This document shows, one piece after another, positions 38,641 through 53,031 of a stretch of 64,000 bases of DNA. The notes under the pieces were generated by a model that saw nothing but the letters and a program-made list of their open reading frames with translations, was not told the origin of the DNA and did no database searches. Each line of letters starts with the position of its first letter. The first letter of the stretch is position 1. Source of the DNA: Zea mays (lineage: Eukaryota; Streptophyta; Magnoliopsida; Poales; Poaceae); contig NC_050104.1 of assembly GCF_902167145.1 (NCBI RefSeq), positions 372,001 to 436,000 of the forward strand. Reading direction: 5' to 3'. The position numbers and the translations under genes are program-made.

Positions 38641-41600
38641 GGAAACATATGTGGGGTGAATTGTACGAGCCTCTGATCGATGATAAATGGCCACACAACC
38701 CCCATTTTAGTCGAAAATAGCCATGAACGACCATTTTCAACAATACCGAAGGCTAACACCAACAGATTTTTGACCAAGAAATGGTCTCCTCCAGAAATCC
38801 AAGAATGTGATATATGGCAAGAAAACATATGTGGGGTGAAGTGTACGAGCCTCTGGTCGATGATCAATGGCCACACAACCCCCATTTTGTCGAAAATAGC
38901 CATGAACGACCATTTTCAATGACACTAAAGGCTAACACCTATGGATTTCTAACCAAGAAATGGTCTCCACCATAAATCCAAGAATGTGATCTATGGCAAG
39001 GAAACATATGTGTAGTGAGGTGTATGAGCCTCTGGTCGAAGATCAATGGCCACACATCCCCCATTTTTGTCGAAAATAGCCATGAATCACCATTTTTAAA
39101 AATACCAAAGGCTAACACATTCGGATTTTTGCCCAAGAAATGGTCTCCACCAGAAATCCAAGAATGTGATCTATGGCAAGGAAACATATGTGGGGTGAGG
39201 TGTACGAGCCTCTGGTCGATGATCAATGGCCACACAACCCCCATTTTGCCGAAAATAGCCATGAACGACCATTTTCAATAATACCGAAGGCTAACACGTA
39301 CGAATTTTTGACCAAGAAATGGTCTCCACCAGAAATCCAAGAATGTGATTTATGGCAAGGAAACTTATGTGGGGTGAGGTGTACGAGCCTCTGGTCGATG
39401 ATAAATGGCCACACAACCCCCATTTTTGATGAAAATAGCCATGAGCGACCATTTTCAATAATACTAGAGGCTAACACCTACGGATTTTTGTCCAAGAAAT
39501 GGTCTCCACCAGAAATCCAAGAATGTGATCTATGGCAAGGAAACATATGTGGGGTGAGGTGTATGAGCCTCTGGTCGATGATCAATGGCCACACGACCCC
39601 CATTTTTCTCGAAAATAGCCATGAACGACCATTTTCAATAATACCGAAGGCTAACACCTACGGATTTTTGACCAAGAAATGGTCTCCACCAGAAATCCAA
39701 GAATGTGATCTACGGCAAGGAATCATATGTGGGGTGAGGTGAATGAGCCTCTGGTCGATGATCAATGGCCACACAACCCTAATTTTTGTCAAAAATAGCC
39801 ATGAACAACCATTTTCAATGACACTTAAGGCTAACACCTACGGATTTTGACCAAGAAATGGTCTCCACCATAAATCCAGGAATGTGATCTATGGCAAGGA
39901 AACATATGTGTAGTGAGGTGTATGAGCCTCTGGTCGAAGATCAATGGCCACACAACCCCCATTTTTGTTGAAAATAGCCATGAATGAGCATTTTCAAAAA
40001 TACCAAAGGCTAACACATTCAGATTTTTGCCCAAGAAATGGTCTCCACCAGAAATCCAAGAATGTGATCTACGGAAAGGAAACATATGTGGGGTGAGGTG
40101 TACGAGCCTCTGGTCGATGATCAATGGCCACACAACCCCCATTTTGCCGAAAATAGCCATGAACGACCATTTTCAATAATACCGAAGGCTAACACGTACG
40201 AGTTTTTGACCAAGAAATGGTCTCCACCAGAAATCCAAGAATGTGATCTATGGCAAGGAAACATATGTGGGGTGAGGTTTATGAGCCTCTAGTCGATGAT
40301 AAATGGCCACACAACCCCCATTTTTTATGAAAATAGCCATGAGCGACCATTTTCAATAATACTAGAGGCTAAGACCTACAGATTTTTGACCAAGAAATGG
40401 TCTCCACCATAAATCCAAGAATGTGATCTATGGCAAGGAAACATATGTGGGGTGAGGTGTATAAGCCTCTGGTCGAAGATCAATGGGCACACAACCCCTA
40501 TTTTTGTCGAAAATAGCCATGAATGACCATTTTCAAAAATACCAAAGGCTAACACATTCGGATTTTTGCCCAAGAAATGGTCTCCACCAGAAATCCAAGA
40601 ATGTGATCTATGGCAAGGAAACATATGTGGGGTGAGGTGTACGAGCCTCTGGTCGATGATCAATGGCCACACAACCCCCATTTTGCCGAAAATAGCCATG
40701 AATGACCATGTTCAATAATACCGAAGGCTAACACGTACGAGTTTTTGACCAAGAAATGGTCTCCACCAGAAATCCAAGAATGTGATCTATGGCAAGGAAA
40801 CATATGTGGGGTGAGGTTTATGAGCCTCTAGTCGATGATAAATAGCCACACAACCCCCATTTTTTATGAAAATAGCCATGAGCGACCATTTTCAATAATA
40901 CTAGAGGCTGAGACCTACAGATTTTTGACCAAGAAATGGTCTCCACCAGAAATCCAAGAATGTGATCTATGGAAAGGAAACATATGTGGGGTGAGGTCTA
41001 TGAGCCTCTAGTCGATGATCAATGGCCACACAACCCCCATTTTTGTCGAAAATAGCCATGAACGACCATTTTCAATAATACCGAAGGCTAACACCTACGG
41101 ATTTTGACCAAGAAATGGTCTCCACCAGAAATCCAAGAATGTGATCTACGGCAAGGAAACATATGTGGGGTGAGGTGTATGAGCCTCGGGTCGACGATCA
41201 ATGGCCACACAACCCTAATTTTTGTCGAAAATAGCCATGAACGACCATTTTCAATGACACTGACGGCTAACACCTACGGATTTTTGACCAAGAAATGGTC
41301 TCCACCATAAATCCAAGAATGTGATCTATGGCAAGGAAACATATGTGTAGTGAGATGTATGAGCCTCTGGTCGAAGATCAATGGCCACACAACCCCCATT
41401 TTTGTCGAAAATAGCCATGAATGACCATTTTCAAAAATACCAAAGGCTAACACATTCGGATTTTTGCCCAAGAAATGGTCTCCACCAGAAATCCAAGAAT
41501 GTGATCTATGGCAAGGAAACATATGTGGAGTGAGGTGTACGAGCCTCTGGTCGATGATCAATGGCCACACAACCCCCATTTTGCTGAAAATAGCCATGAA

Positions 41601-43305
41601 CGACCATTTTCAATAATACCGAAGGCTAACACGTACGAGTTTTTAACCAAGAAATGATCTCCACCAGAAATCCAAGAATGTGATCTATGGTAAGGAAACA
41701 TATGTGGGGTGAGGTTTATGAGCCTCTAGTCGATGATAAATGGCCACACAACCCCCATTTTTTATGAAAATAGCCATGAGCGACCATTTTCAATAATACT
41801 AGAGGCTAACACCTACGGATTTTTGACCAAGAAATGGTCTCCACCAGAAATCCAAGAATGTGATCTATGGCAAGGAAACATATGTGGGGTGAGGTGTATG
41901 AGCCTCTGGTCGATGATCAATGGCCACACAACCCCCATTTTTGTCGAAAATAGCCATGAACGATCATTTTCAATAATACCGAAGGCTAACACCTACGGAT
42001 TTTTGACCAAGAAATGGTCTCCACCAGAAATCCAAGAATGTGATCTACGGCAAGGAAACATATGTGGGGTGAGGTGTATGAGCCTCTGGTCGACGATCAA
42101 TGGCCACACAACCCTAATTTTTGTCAAAAATAGCCATGAACGACCATTTTCAATGACACTGAAGGCTAACACCTACAGATTTTTGACCAAGAAATGGTCT
42201 CCACCATAAATCCAAGAATGTGATCTATGGCAAGGATACATATGTGTAGTGAGGTGTATGAGCCTCTGGTCGAAGATCAATGGCCACACAACCCCCATTT
42301 TTGTCGAAAATAGCCATGAATGACCATTTTCAAAAATACCAAAGGCTAACACATTCGGATTTTTGACCAAGAAATGGTCTCCACCAGAAATCCAAGAATG
42401 TGATCTATGGCAAGGAAACATATGTGGGGTGAGGTGTACGAGCCACTGGTCGATGATCAATGGCCACACAACCCCCATTTTGCCGAAAATAGCCATGAAC
42501 GACCATTTTCAATAATACCGAAGGCTAACACGTACGAGTTTTTGACCAAGAAATGGTCTCCACCAGAAATCCAAGAATGTGATCTATGGCAAGGAAACAT
42601 ATGTGGGGTGAGGTTTATGAGCCTCTAGTCGATGATAAATGGCCACACAACCCCCATTTTTTATGAAAATAGCCATGAGCGACCATTTTCAATAATACTA
42701 GAGGCTAAGACCTATGGAATTTTGACCAAGAAATGGTCTCCACCAGAAATCCAAGAATGTGATCTATGGCAAGGAAACATATGTGGGGTGAGGTGTATGA
42801 GCCTCTAGTCGATGATCAATGGCCACACAACCCCCATTTTTGTCGAAAGTAGCCATGAACGACCATTTTCGATAATACCGAAGGCTAACACCTACGGATT
42901 TTTGACCAAGAAATGGCCTCCACCAGAAATCCAAGAATGTGATCTACGGCAAGGAAACATATGTGGGGTGAGGTGTATGAGCCTCTGGTTGACGATCAAT
43001 GGCCACACAACCCCAATTTTTGTCGAAAATAGCCATGAACAACCATTTTCAATGACACTTACGGCTAACACCTACGGATTTTTCACCAAGAAATGGTCTC
43101 CACCATAAATCCAAGAATGTGATCTATGGCAAGGAAACATATGTGTAGTGAGGTGTATGAGCCTCTGGTCGAAGATCAATGGCCACACAACCCCCATTTT
43201 TGTCGAAAATAGCCATGAATGACCATTTTCAAAAATACCAAAGGCTAACACATTCGGATTTTTGCCCAATAAATGGTCTCCACCAGAAATCCAAGAATGT
43301 GATCT

Positions 43306-46300
43306 ATGGCAAGGAAACATATGTGGGGTGAGGTGTACGAGCCTCTCGTCGATGATCAATGGCCACACAACCCCCATTTTGCCGAAAATAGCCATGAACG
43401 ACCATTTTCAATAATACCGAAGGCTAACACGTACAAGTTTTTGACCAAGAAATGGTCTCCACCAGAAATCCAAGAATGTGATCTATGGCAAGGAAACATA
43501 TGTGGGGTGAGGTTTATGAGCCTCTAGTCGATGATAAATGGCCACACAACCCCCATTTTTTATGAAAATAGCCATGAGCGACCATTTTCAATAATACTAG
43601 AGGCTAAGACCTATGGATTTTTGCCCAATAAATGGTCTCCACCAGAAATCCAAGAATGTGATCTATGGCAAGGAAACATATGTGGGGTGAGGTGTATGTG
43701 CCTCTAGTCGATGATCAATGGCCACACAACCCCCGTTTTTGTCGAAAGTAGCCATGAACGACCATTTTCAATAATACCGAAGGCTAACACCTACGGATTT
43801 TTGACCAAGAAATGGTCTCCACCAGAAATCCAAGAATGTGATCTATGGCAAGGAAACATATGTGGGGTGAGGTGTATGAGCCTCTGGTCGACGATCAATG
43901 GCCACACAACCCCAATTTTTGTCGAAAATAGCCATGAACGACCATTTTCAATGACACTGACGGCTAACACCTACGGATTTTTCACCAAGAAATGGTCTCC
44001 ACCATAAATCCAAGAATGTGATCTATGGCAAGGAAACATATGTGTAGTGAGGTGTATGAGCCTCTGGTCGAAGATCAATGGCCACACAACCCCCATTTTT
44101 GTCAAAAATAGCCATGAATGACCATTTTCAAAAATACCAAAGGCTAACACATTCGGATTTTTGCCCAATAAATGGTCTCCACCAGAAATCCAAGAATGTG
44201 ATCTATGGCAAGGAAACATATGTGTAGTGAGGTGTATGAGCCTCTGGTCGAAGATCAATGGCCACACAACCCCCATTTTTGTCGAAAATAGCCATGAATG
44301 ACCATTTTCAAAAATACCAAAGGCTAACACATTCGGATTTTTGCCCAATAAATGGTCTCCACCAGAAATCCAAGAATGTGATCTATGGCAAGGAAACATA
44401 TGTGGGGTGAGGTGTACGAGCCTCTGGTCGATGATCAATGGCCACACAACCCCCATTTTGCCGAAAATAGCCATGAACGACCATTTTCAATAATACCGAA
44501 GGCTAACACGTACGAGTTTTTTACCAAGAAATGGTCTCCACCAGAAATCCAAGAATACGATCTATGGCAAGGAAACATATGTGGGGTGAGGTTTATGAGC
44601 CTCTAGTCGATGATAAATGGCCACACAACCCCCATTTTTTATGAAAATAGCCATGAGCGACCATTTTCAATAATACTAGAGGCTAAGACCTATGGATTTT
44701 TGACCAAGAAATGGTCTCCACCAGAAATCCAAGAATGTGATCTATGGCAAGGAAACATATGTGGGGTGAGGTGTATGAGCCTCTAGTCGATGATCAATGG
44801 CCACACAACCCCCATTTTTGTCGAAACTAGCCATGAACTACCATTTTCAATAATACCGAAGGCTAACACCTACGGATTTTTGACCAAGAAATGGTCTCCA
44901 CCAGAAATCCAAGAATGTGATCTACGGCAAGGAAACATATGTGGGGTGAGGTGTATGAGCTCTGGTCGACGATCAATGGCCACACAACCCCAATTTTTGT
45001 CGAAAATAGCCATGAACGACCATTTTCAATGACACTGACGGCTAACACCTACGGATTTTTCACCAAGAAATGGTCTCCACCATAAATCCAAGAATGTGAT
45101 CTATGGCAAGTAAACATATGTGTAGTGAGGTGTATGAGCCTCTGGTCGAAGATCAATGGCCACACAACCCCCATTTTTGTCGAAAATAGCCATGAATGAC
45201 CATTTTCAAAAATACCAAAGGCTAACACATTCGGATTTTTGCCCAATAAATGGTCTCCACCAGAAATCCAAGAATGTGATCTATGGCAAGGAAACATATG
45301 TGGGGTGAGGTGTACGGGCCTCTGGTCGATGATCAATGGCCACACAACCCCCATTTTGTCGAAAATAGCCATGAACGACCATTTTCAATAATACCGAAGG
45401 CTAACACGTACGAGTTTTTGACCAAGAAATGGTCTCCACCAGAAATCCAAGAATGTGATCTATGGCAAGGAAACATATGTGGGGTGAGGTTTATGAGCCT
45501 CTAGTCGATGATAAATTGCCACACAACCCCCATTTTTTATGAAAATAGCCATGAGCGACCATTTTCAATAATACTAGAGGCTAAGACCTATGGATTTTGA
45601 CCAAGAAATGGTCTCCACCAGAAATCCAAGAATGTGATCTATGGCAAGGAAACATATGTGGGGTGAGGTGTATGAGCCTCTAGTCGATGATCAATGGCCA
45701 CACAACCCCCGTTTTTGTCGAAAGTAGCCATGAACGACCATTTTCAATAATACCGAAGGCTAACACCTACGGATTTTTGACCAAGAAATGGTCTCCACCA
45801 GAAATCCAAGAATGTGATCTATGGCAAGGAAACATATGTGGGGTGAGGTGTATGAGCCTCTGGTCGACGATCAATGGCCACACAACCCCAATTTTTGTCG
45901 AAAATAGCCATGAACGACCATTTTCAATGACACTGACGGCTAACACCTACGGATTTTTCACCAAGAAATGGTCTCCACCATAAATCCAAGAATGTGATCT
46001 ATGGCAAGGAAACATATGTGTAGTGAGGTGTATGAGCCTCTGGTCGAAGATCAATGGCCACACAACCCCCATTTTTGTCGAAAATAGCCATGAATGACCA
46101 TTTTCAAAAATACCAAAGGCTAACACATTCGGATTTTTGCCCAATAAATGGTCTCCACCAGAAATCCAAGAATGTGATCTATGGCAAGGAAACATATGTG
46201 TAGTGAGGTGTATGAGCCTCTGGTCGAAGATCAATGGCCACACAACCCCCATTTTTGTCGAAAATAGCCATGAATGACCATTTTCAAAAATACCAAAGGC

Positions 46301-47260
46301 TAACACATTCGGATTTTTGCCCAATAAATGGTCTCCACCAGAAATCCAAGAATGTGATCTATGGCAAGGAAACATATGTGGGGTGAGGTGTACGAGCCTC
46401 TGGTCGATGATCAATGGCCACACAACCCCCATTTTGCCGAAAATAGCCATGAACGACCATTTTCAATAATACCGAAGGCTAACACGTACGAGTTTTTTAC
46501 CAAGAAATGGTCTCCACCAGAAATCCAAGAATACGATCTATGGCAAGGAAACATATGTGGGGTGAGGTTTATGAGCCTCTAGTCGATGATAAATGGACAC
46601 ACAACCCCCATTTTTTATGAAAATAGCCATGAGCGACCATTTTCAATAATACTAGAGGCTAAGACCTATGGATTTTTGACCAAGAAATGGTCTCCACCAG
46701 AAATCCAAGAATGTGATCTATGGCAAGGAAACATATGTGGGGTGAGGTGTATGAGCCTCTAGTCGATGATCAATGGCCACACAACCCCCATTTTTGTCGA
46801 AACTAGCCATGAACTACCATTTTCAATAATACCGAAGGCTAACACCTACGGATTTTTGACCAAGAAATGGTCTCCACCAGAAATCCAAGAATGTGATCTA
46901 CGGCAAGGAAACATATGTGGGGTGAGGTGTATGAGCCTCTGGTCGACGATCAATGGCCACACAACCCCAATTTTTGTCGAAAATAGCCATGAACGACCAT
47001 TTTCAATGACACTGACGGCTAACACCTACGGATTTTTCACCAAGAAATGGTCTCCACCATAAATCCAAGAATGTGATCTATGGCAAGGAAACATATGTGT
47101 AGTGAGGCGTATGAGCCTCTGGTCGAAGATCAATGGCCACACAACCCCCATTTTTGTCGAAAATAGCCATGAATGACCATTTTCAAAAATACCAAAGGCT
47201 AACACATTCGGATTTTTGCCCAATAAATGGTCTCCACCAGAAATCCAAGAATGTGATCTA
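43306..47260 (+). repeat. 11-monomer superunit of 1976-1977 bp, two full copies
   Basis: A 6-monomer unit (types 4-3-1-2-5-5, 1079 bp) and a 5-monomer unit (4-3-1-2-5, 898-899 bp) alternate. The pair starts at 43306 and again at 45283, exactly 1977 bp on, and a third start follows at 47260, again 1977 bp on. The third continuation departs from the pattern because it has three type 5 monomers in a row (1260 bp). Private marks repeat with the superunit: CCCCCGTTTTTGTCGAAAGTAG (43733, 45709, 47687), GAATACGATC (44551, 46528) and GAAACTAGCCATGAACTACC (44823, 46800). Confidence 0.85.
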
Positions 47261-50200
47261 TGGCAAGGAAACATATGTGGGGTGAGGTGTACGAGCCTCT
47301 GGTCGATGATCAATGGCCACACAACCCCCATTTTGTCGAAAATAGCCATGAACGACCATTTTCAATAATACCGAAGGCTAACACGTACGAGTTTTTGACC
47401 AAGAAATGGTCTCCACCAGAAATCCAAGAATGTGATCTATGGCAAGGAAACATATGTGGGGTGAGGTTTATGAGCCTCTAGTCGATGATAAATGGCCACA
47501 CAACCCCCATTTTTTATGAAAATAGCCATGAGCGACCATTTTCAATAATACTAGAGGCTAAGACCTATGGATTTTTGACCAAGAAATGGTCTCCACCAGA
47601 AATCCAAGAATGTGATCTATGGCAAGGAAACATATGTGGGGTGAGGTGTATGAGCCTCTAGTCGATGATCAATGGCCACACAACCCCCGTTTTTGTCGAA
47701 AGTAGCCATGAACGACCATTTTCAATAATACCGAAGGCTAACACCTACGGATTTTTGACCAAGAAATGGTCTCCACCAGAAATCCAAGAATGTGATCTAT
47801 GGCAAGGAAACATATGTGGGGTGAGGTGTATGAGCCTCTGGTCGACGATCAATGGCCACACAACCCCAATTTTTGTCGAAAATAGCCATGAACGACCATT
47901 TTCAATGACACTGACGGCTAACACCTACGGATTTTTCACCAAGAAATGGTCTCCACCATAAATCCAAGAATGTGATCTATGGCAAGGAAACATATGTGTA
48001 GTGAGGTGTATGAGCCTCTGGTCGAAGATCAATGGCCACACAACCCCCATTTTTGTCGAAAATAGCCATGAATGACCATTTTCAAAAATACCAAAGGCTA
48101 ACACATTCGGATTTTTGCCCAATAAATGGTCTCCACCAGAAATCCAAGAATGTGATCTATGGCAAGGAAACATATGTGTAGTGAGGTGTATGAGCCTCTG
48201 GTCGAAGATCAATGGCCACACAACCCCCATTTTTGTCGAAAATAGCCATGAATGACCATTTTCAAAAATACCAAAGGCTAACACCTACGGATTTTTCACC
48301 AAGAAATGGTCTCAATAAATAAATCCAAGAATGTGATCTATGGTAAGGAAACATATGTGTAGTGAGGTGTATGAGCCTCTGGTCGAAGATCAATGGCCAC
48401 ACAACCCCCATTTTTGTCGAAAATAGCCATGAATGACCATTTTCAAAAATACCAAAGGCTAACACATTCGAATTTTTGCCCAAGAAATGGTCTCCACCAG
48501 AAATCCAAGAATGTGATCTATGGCAAGGAAACATATGTGGGGTGAGGTGTACGAGCCTCTGGTCGATGATCAATGGCCACACAACCCCCATTTTGCCGAA
48601 AATAGCCATGAACGACCATTTTCAATAATACCGAAGGCTAACGCGTACGAGTTTTTGACCAAGAAATGGTCTCCACCAGAAATCCAAGAATGTGATTTAT
48701 GGCAAGGAAACATATGTGGGGTGAGGTTTATGAGCCTCTAGTCGATGATAATAGGCCACTGAACCCCCATTTTTTATGAAAATAGCCATGAGCGACCATT
48801 TTCAATAATACTAGAGGCTAAGACCTATGGATTTTTTACCAAGAAATGGTCTCCACTAGAAATCCAAGAATGTGATCTATGGCAAGGAAACATATGTGGG
48901 GTGAGGTGTATGAGCCTCTAGTCGATGATCAATGGCCACACAACCCCCATTTTTGTCGAAAATAGCCATGAACGACCATTTTCAAAAATACCGAAGGCTA
49001 ACACCTACGGATTTTTGACCAAGAAATGGTCTCCACAAGAAATCCAAGAATGTGATCTATGGCAAGAAAACATATGTGTAGTGAGGTGTATGAGCCTCTG
49101 GTCGAAGATCAATGGCCACACAACCCCCATTTTTGTCGAAAATAGCCATGAATGACCATTTTCAAAAATACCAAAGGCCAACACATTCGAATTTTTGCCC
49201 AAGAAATGGTCTCCACCAGAAATCCAAGAATGTGATCTATGGCAAGGAAACATATGTGCGGTGAGGTGTACGAGCCTCTGGTCGATGATCAATGGCCACA
49301 CAACCCCCATTTTGCCGAAAATAGCCATGAACGACCATTTTCAATAATACCGAAGGCTAACGCGTACGAGTTTTTGACCAAGAAATGGTCTCCACCAAAA
49401 ATCCAAGAATGTGATCTATGGCAAGGAAACATATGTGGGGTGAGGTTTATGAGCCTCTAGTCGATGATAATAGGCCACACAGCCCCCATATTTTATGAAA
49501 ATAGCCATGAGCGACCATTTTCAATAATACTAGAGGCTAAGACCTATGGATTTTTGACCAAGAAATGGTCTCCACTAGAATTCCAAGAATGTGATCTATG
49601 GCAAGGAAACATATGTGGGGTGAGGTGTATGAGCCTCTAGTCGATGATCAATGGCCACACAACCCCCATTTTTGTCGAAAATAGCCATGAACGACCATTT
49701 TCAATAATACCGAAGGCTAACACCTACGGATTTTTGACCAAGAAATGGTCTCCACCAGAAATCCAAGAATGTGATCTACGGCAAGGAAACATATGTGGGG
49801 TGAGGTGTATGAGCCTCTGGTCGACGATCAATGGCCACACAACCCCAATTTTTGTCGAAAATAGCCATGAACGACCATTTTCAATGACACTGACGGCTAA
49901 CACCTACGGATTTTTCAATAATACTAGAGGCTAAGACCTATGGATTTTTTACCAAGAAATGGTCTCCACTAGAAATCCAAGAATGTGATCTATGGCAAGG
50001 AAACATATGTGGGGTGAGGTGTATGAGCCTCTAGTCGATGATCAATGGCCACACAACCCTCATTTTTGTCGAAAATAGCCATGAACGACCATTTTCAATA
50101 ATACCGAAGGCTAACACCTACGGATTTTTGACCAAGAAATGGTCTCCATTAGAAATCCAAGAATGTGATCTATGGCAAGGAAACATATGTGGGGTGAGGT

Positions 50201-53031
50201 GTATGAGCCTCTAGTCGATGATCAATGGCCACACAACCCTCATTTTTGTCGAAAATAGCCATGAACGACCATTTTCAATGACACTAACGGCTAACACCTA
50301 CGGATTTTTCACCAAGAAATGGTCTCCACCATAAATCCAAGAATGTGATCTATGGCAAGGAAACATATGTGTAGTGAGGTGTATGAGCCTCTGGTCGAAG
50401 ATCAATGGCCACACAACCCCCATTTTTGTCGAAAATAGCCATGAATGACCATTTTCAAAAATACCAAAGGCCAACACATTCGAATTTTTGCCCAAGAAAT
50501 GGTCTCCACCAGAAATCCAAGAATGTGATCTATGGCAAGGAAACATATGTGCGGTGAGGTGTACGAGCCTCTGGTCGATGATCAATGGCCACACAACCCC
50601 CATTTTGCCGAAAATAGCCATGAACGACCATTTTCAATAATACCGAAGGCTAACGCGTACGAGTTTTTGACCAAGAAATGGTCTCCACCAAAAATCCAAG
50701 AATGTGATCTATGGCAAGGAAACATATGTGGGCTGAGGTTTATGAGCCTCTAGTCGATGATAATAGGCCACACAGCCCCCATATTTTATGAAAATAGCCA
50801 TGAGCGAATATTTTCAATAATACTAGAGGCTAAGACCTATGGATTTTTGACCAAGAAATGGTCTCCACTAGAATTCCAAGAATGTGATCTATGGCAAGGA
50901 AACATATGTGGGGTGAGGTGTATGAGCCTCTAGTCGATGATCAATGGCCACACAACCCCCATTTTTGTCGAAAATAGCCATGAACGACCATTTTCAATAA
51001 TACCGAAGGCTAACACCTACGGATTTTTGACCAAGAAATGGTCTCCACCAGAAATCCAAGAATGTGATCTACGGCAAGGAAACATATGTGGGGTGAGGTG
51101 TATGAGCCTCTGGTCGACGATCAATGGCCACACAACCCCAATTTTTGTCGAAAATAGCCATGAACGACCATTTTCAATGACACTGACGGCTAACACCTAC
51201 GGATTTTTCACCAAGAAATGGTCTCCACCATAAATCCAAGAATGTGATCTATGGTAAGGAAACATATGTGTAGTGAGGTGTATGAGCCTCTGGTCGAAGA
51301 TCAATGGCCACACAACCCCCATTTTTGTCGAAAATAGCCATGAATGACCATTTTCAAAAATACCAAAGGCTAACACATTCGAATTTTTGCCCAAGAAATG
51401 GTCTCCACCAGAAATCCAAGAATGTGATTTATGGCAAGGAAACATATGTGGGGTGAGGTGTACGAGCCTCTGGTCGATGATCAATGGCCACACAACCCCC
51501 ATTTTGCCGAAAATAGCCATGAACGACCATTTTCAATAATACCGAAGGCTAACGCGTACGAGTTTTTGACCAAGAAATGGTCTCCACCAGAAATCCAAGA
51601 ATGTGATTTATGGCAAGGAAACATATGTGGGGTGAGGTTTATGAGCCTCTAGTCGATGATAATAGGCCACTGAACCCCCATTTTTTATGAAAATAGCCAT
51701 GAGCGACCATTTTCAATAATACTAGAGGCTAAGACCTATGGATTTTTTACCAAGAAATGGTCTCCACTAGAAATCCAAGAATGTGATCTATGGCAAGGAA
51801 ACATATGTGGGGTGAGGTGTATGAGCCTCTAGTCGATGATCAATGGCCACACAACCCCCATTTTTGTCGAAACTAGCCATGAACTACCATTTTCAATAAT
51901 ACCGAAGGCTAACACCTACGGATTTTTGACCAAGAAATGGTCTCCACCAGAAATCCAAGAATGTGATCTACGGCAAGGAAAGATATGTGGGGTGAGGTGT
52001 ATGAGCCTCTGGTCGACGATCAATGGCCACACAACCCCAATTTTTGTCGAAAATAGCCATGAACGACCATTTTCAATGACACTGACGGCTAACACCTACG
52101 GATTTTTCACCAAGAAATGGTCTCCACCATAAATCCAAGAATGTGATCTATGGCAAGGAAACATATGTGTAGTGAGGTGTATGAGCCTCTGGTCGAAGAT
52201 CAATGGCCACACAACCCCCATTTTTGTCGAAAATAGCCATGAATGACCATTTTCAAAAATACCAAAGGCTAACACATTCGTATTTTTGCCCAATAAATGG
52301 TCTCCACCAGAAATCCAAGAATGTGATCTATGGCAAGGAAACATATGTGGGGTGAGGTGTACGAGCCTCTGGTCGATGATCAATGGCCACACAACCCCCA
52401 TTTTGCCGAAAATAGCCATGAACGACCATTTTCAGTAATACCGAAGGCTAACACGTACGAGTTTTTGACCAAGAAATGGTCTCCACCAGAAATCCAAGAA
52501 TGTGATCTATGGCAAGGAAACATATGTGGGGTGAGGTTTATGAGCCTCTAGTCGATGATAAATGGCCACACAACCCCCATTTTTTATGAAAATAGCCATG
52601 AGCGACCATTTTCAATAATACTAGGGGCTAACACTTACGGATTTTTGACCAAGAAATGGTCTCCACCAGAAATCCAAGAATGTGATCTATGGCAAGGAAA
52701 CATATGTGGGGTGAGGTGTATGAGCCTCTAGTCGATGATCAATGGCCACACAACCCCCGTTTTTGTCGAAAGTAGCCATGAACGACCATTTTCAATAATA
52801 CCGAAGGCTAACACCTACGGATTTTTGACCAAGAAATGGTCTCCACCAGAAATCCAAGAATGTGATCTATGGCAAGGAAACATATGTGGGGTGAGGTGTA
52901 TGAGCCTCTGGTCGACGATCAATGGCCACACAACCCCAATTTTTGTCGAAAATAGCCATGAACGACCATTTTCAATGACACTGACGGCTAACACCTACGG
53001 ATTTTTCACCAAGAAATGGTCTCCACCATAA
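46766..53031 (+). repeat. direct duplication with 5070-bp offset
   Basis: The GAAACTAGCCATGAACTACC monomer and the following units through the CCCCCGTTTTTGTCGAAAGTAG monomer, at 46.77-47.96 kb, recur at 51.84-53.03 kb. Corresponding points (46766 and 51836; 47665 and 52735) are 5070 bp apart, about 28 monomers. The intervening DNA (48.3-51.7 kb) has its own marks (AACGCGTACGAG, GATAATAGGCCAC, CTAGAATTCC) that also repeat internally. The HOR cluster was therefore copied in blocks larger than the basic unit. Confidence 0.78.
49878..49951 (+). repeat. 213-214-bp aberrant monomer with 34-bp register-shift duplication
   Basis: After GGATTTTTCA (49909-49918) the expected CCAAGAAATGG is replaced by ATAATACTAGAGGCTAAG, a return to the region just after the preceding ATTTTCA. 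The two TTTTCA copies lie at 49878-49883 and 49912-49917, 34 bp apart. The result is a type 2/type 3 chimera longer than normal by one 34-bp step. It accounts for the 1293-bp spacing between flanking type 4 monomers (49239 and 50532). Confidence 0.85.

Noticed and set aside
48290..48330. Unusual GTCTCAATAAATAAATCC as a foreign insertion
   Set aside because: It is a locally mutated GTCTCCACCATAAATCC with a one-base gain, inside an otherwise normal monomer.
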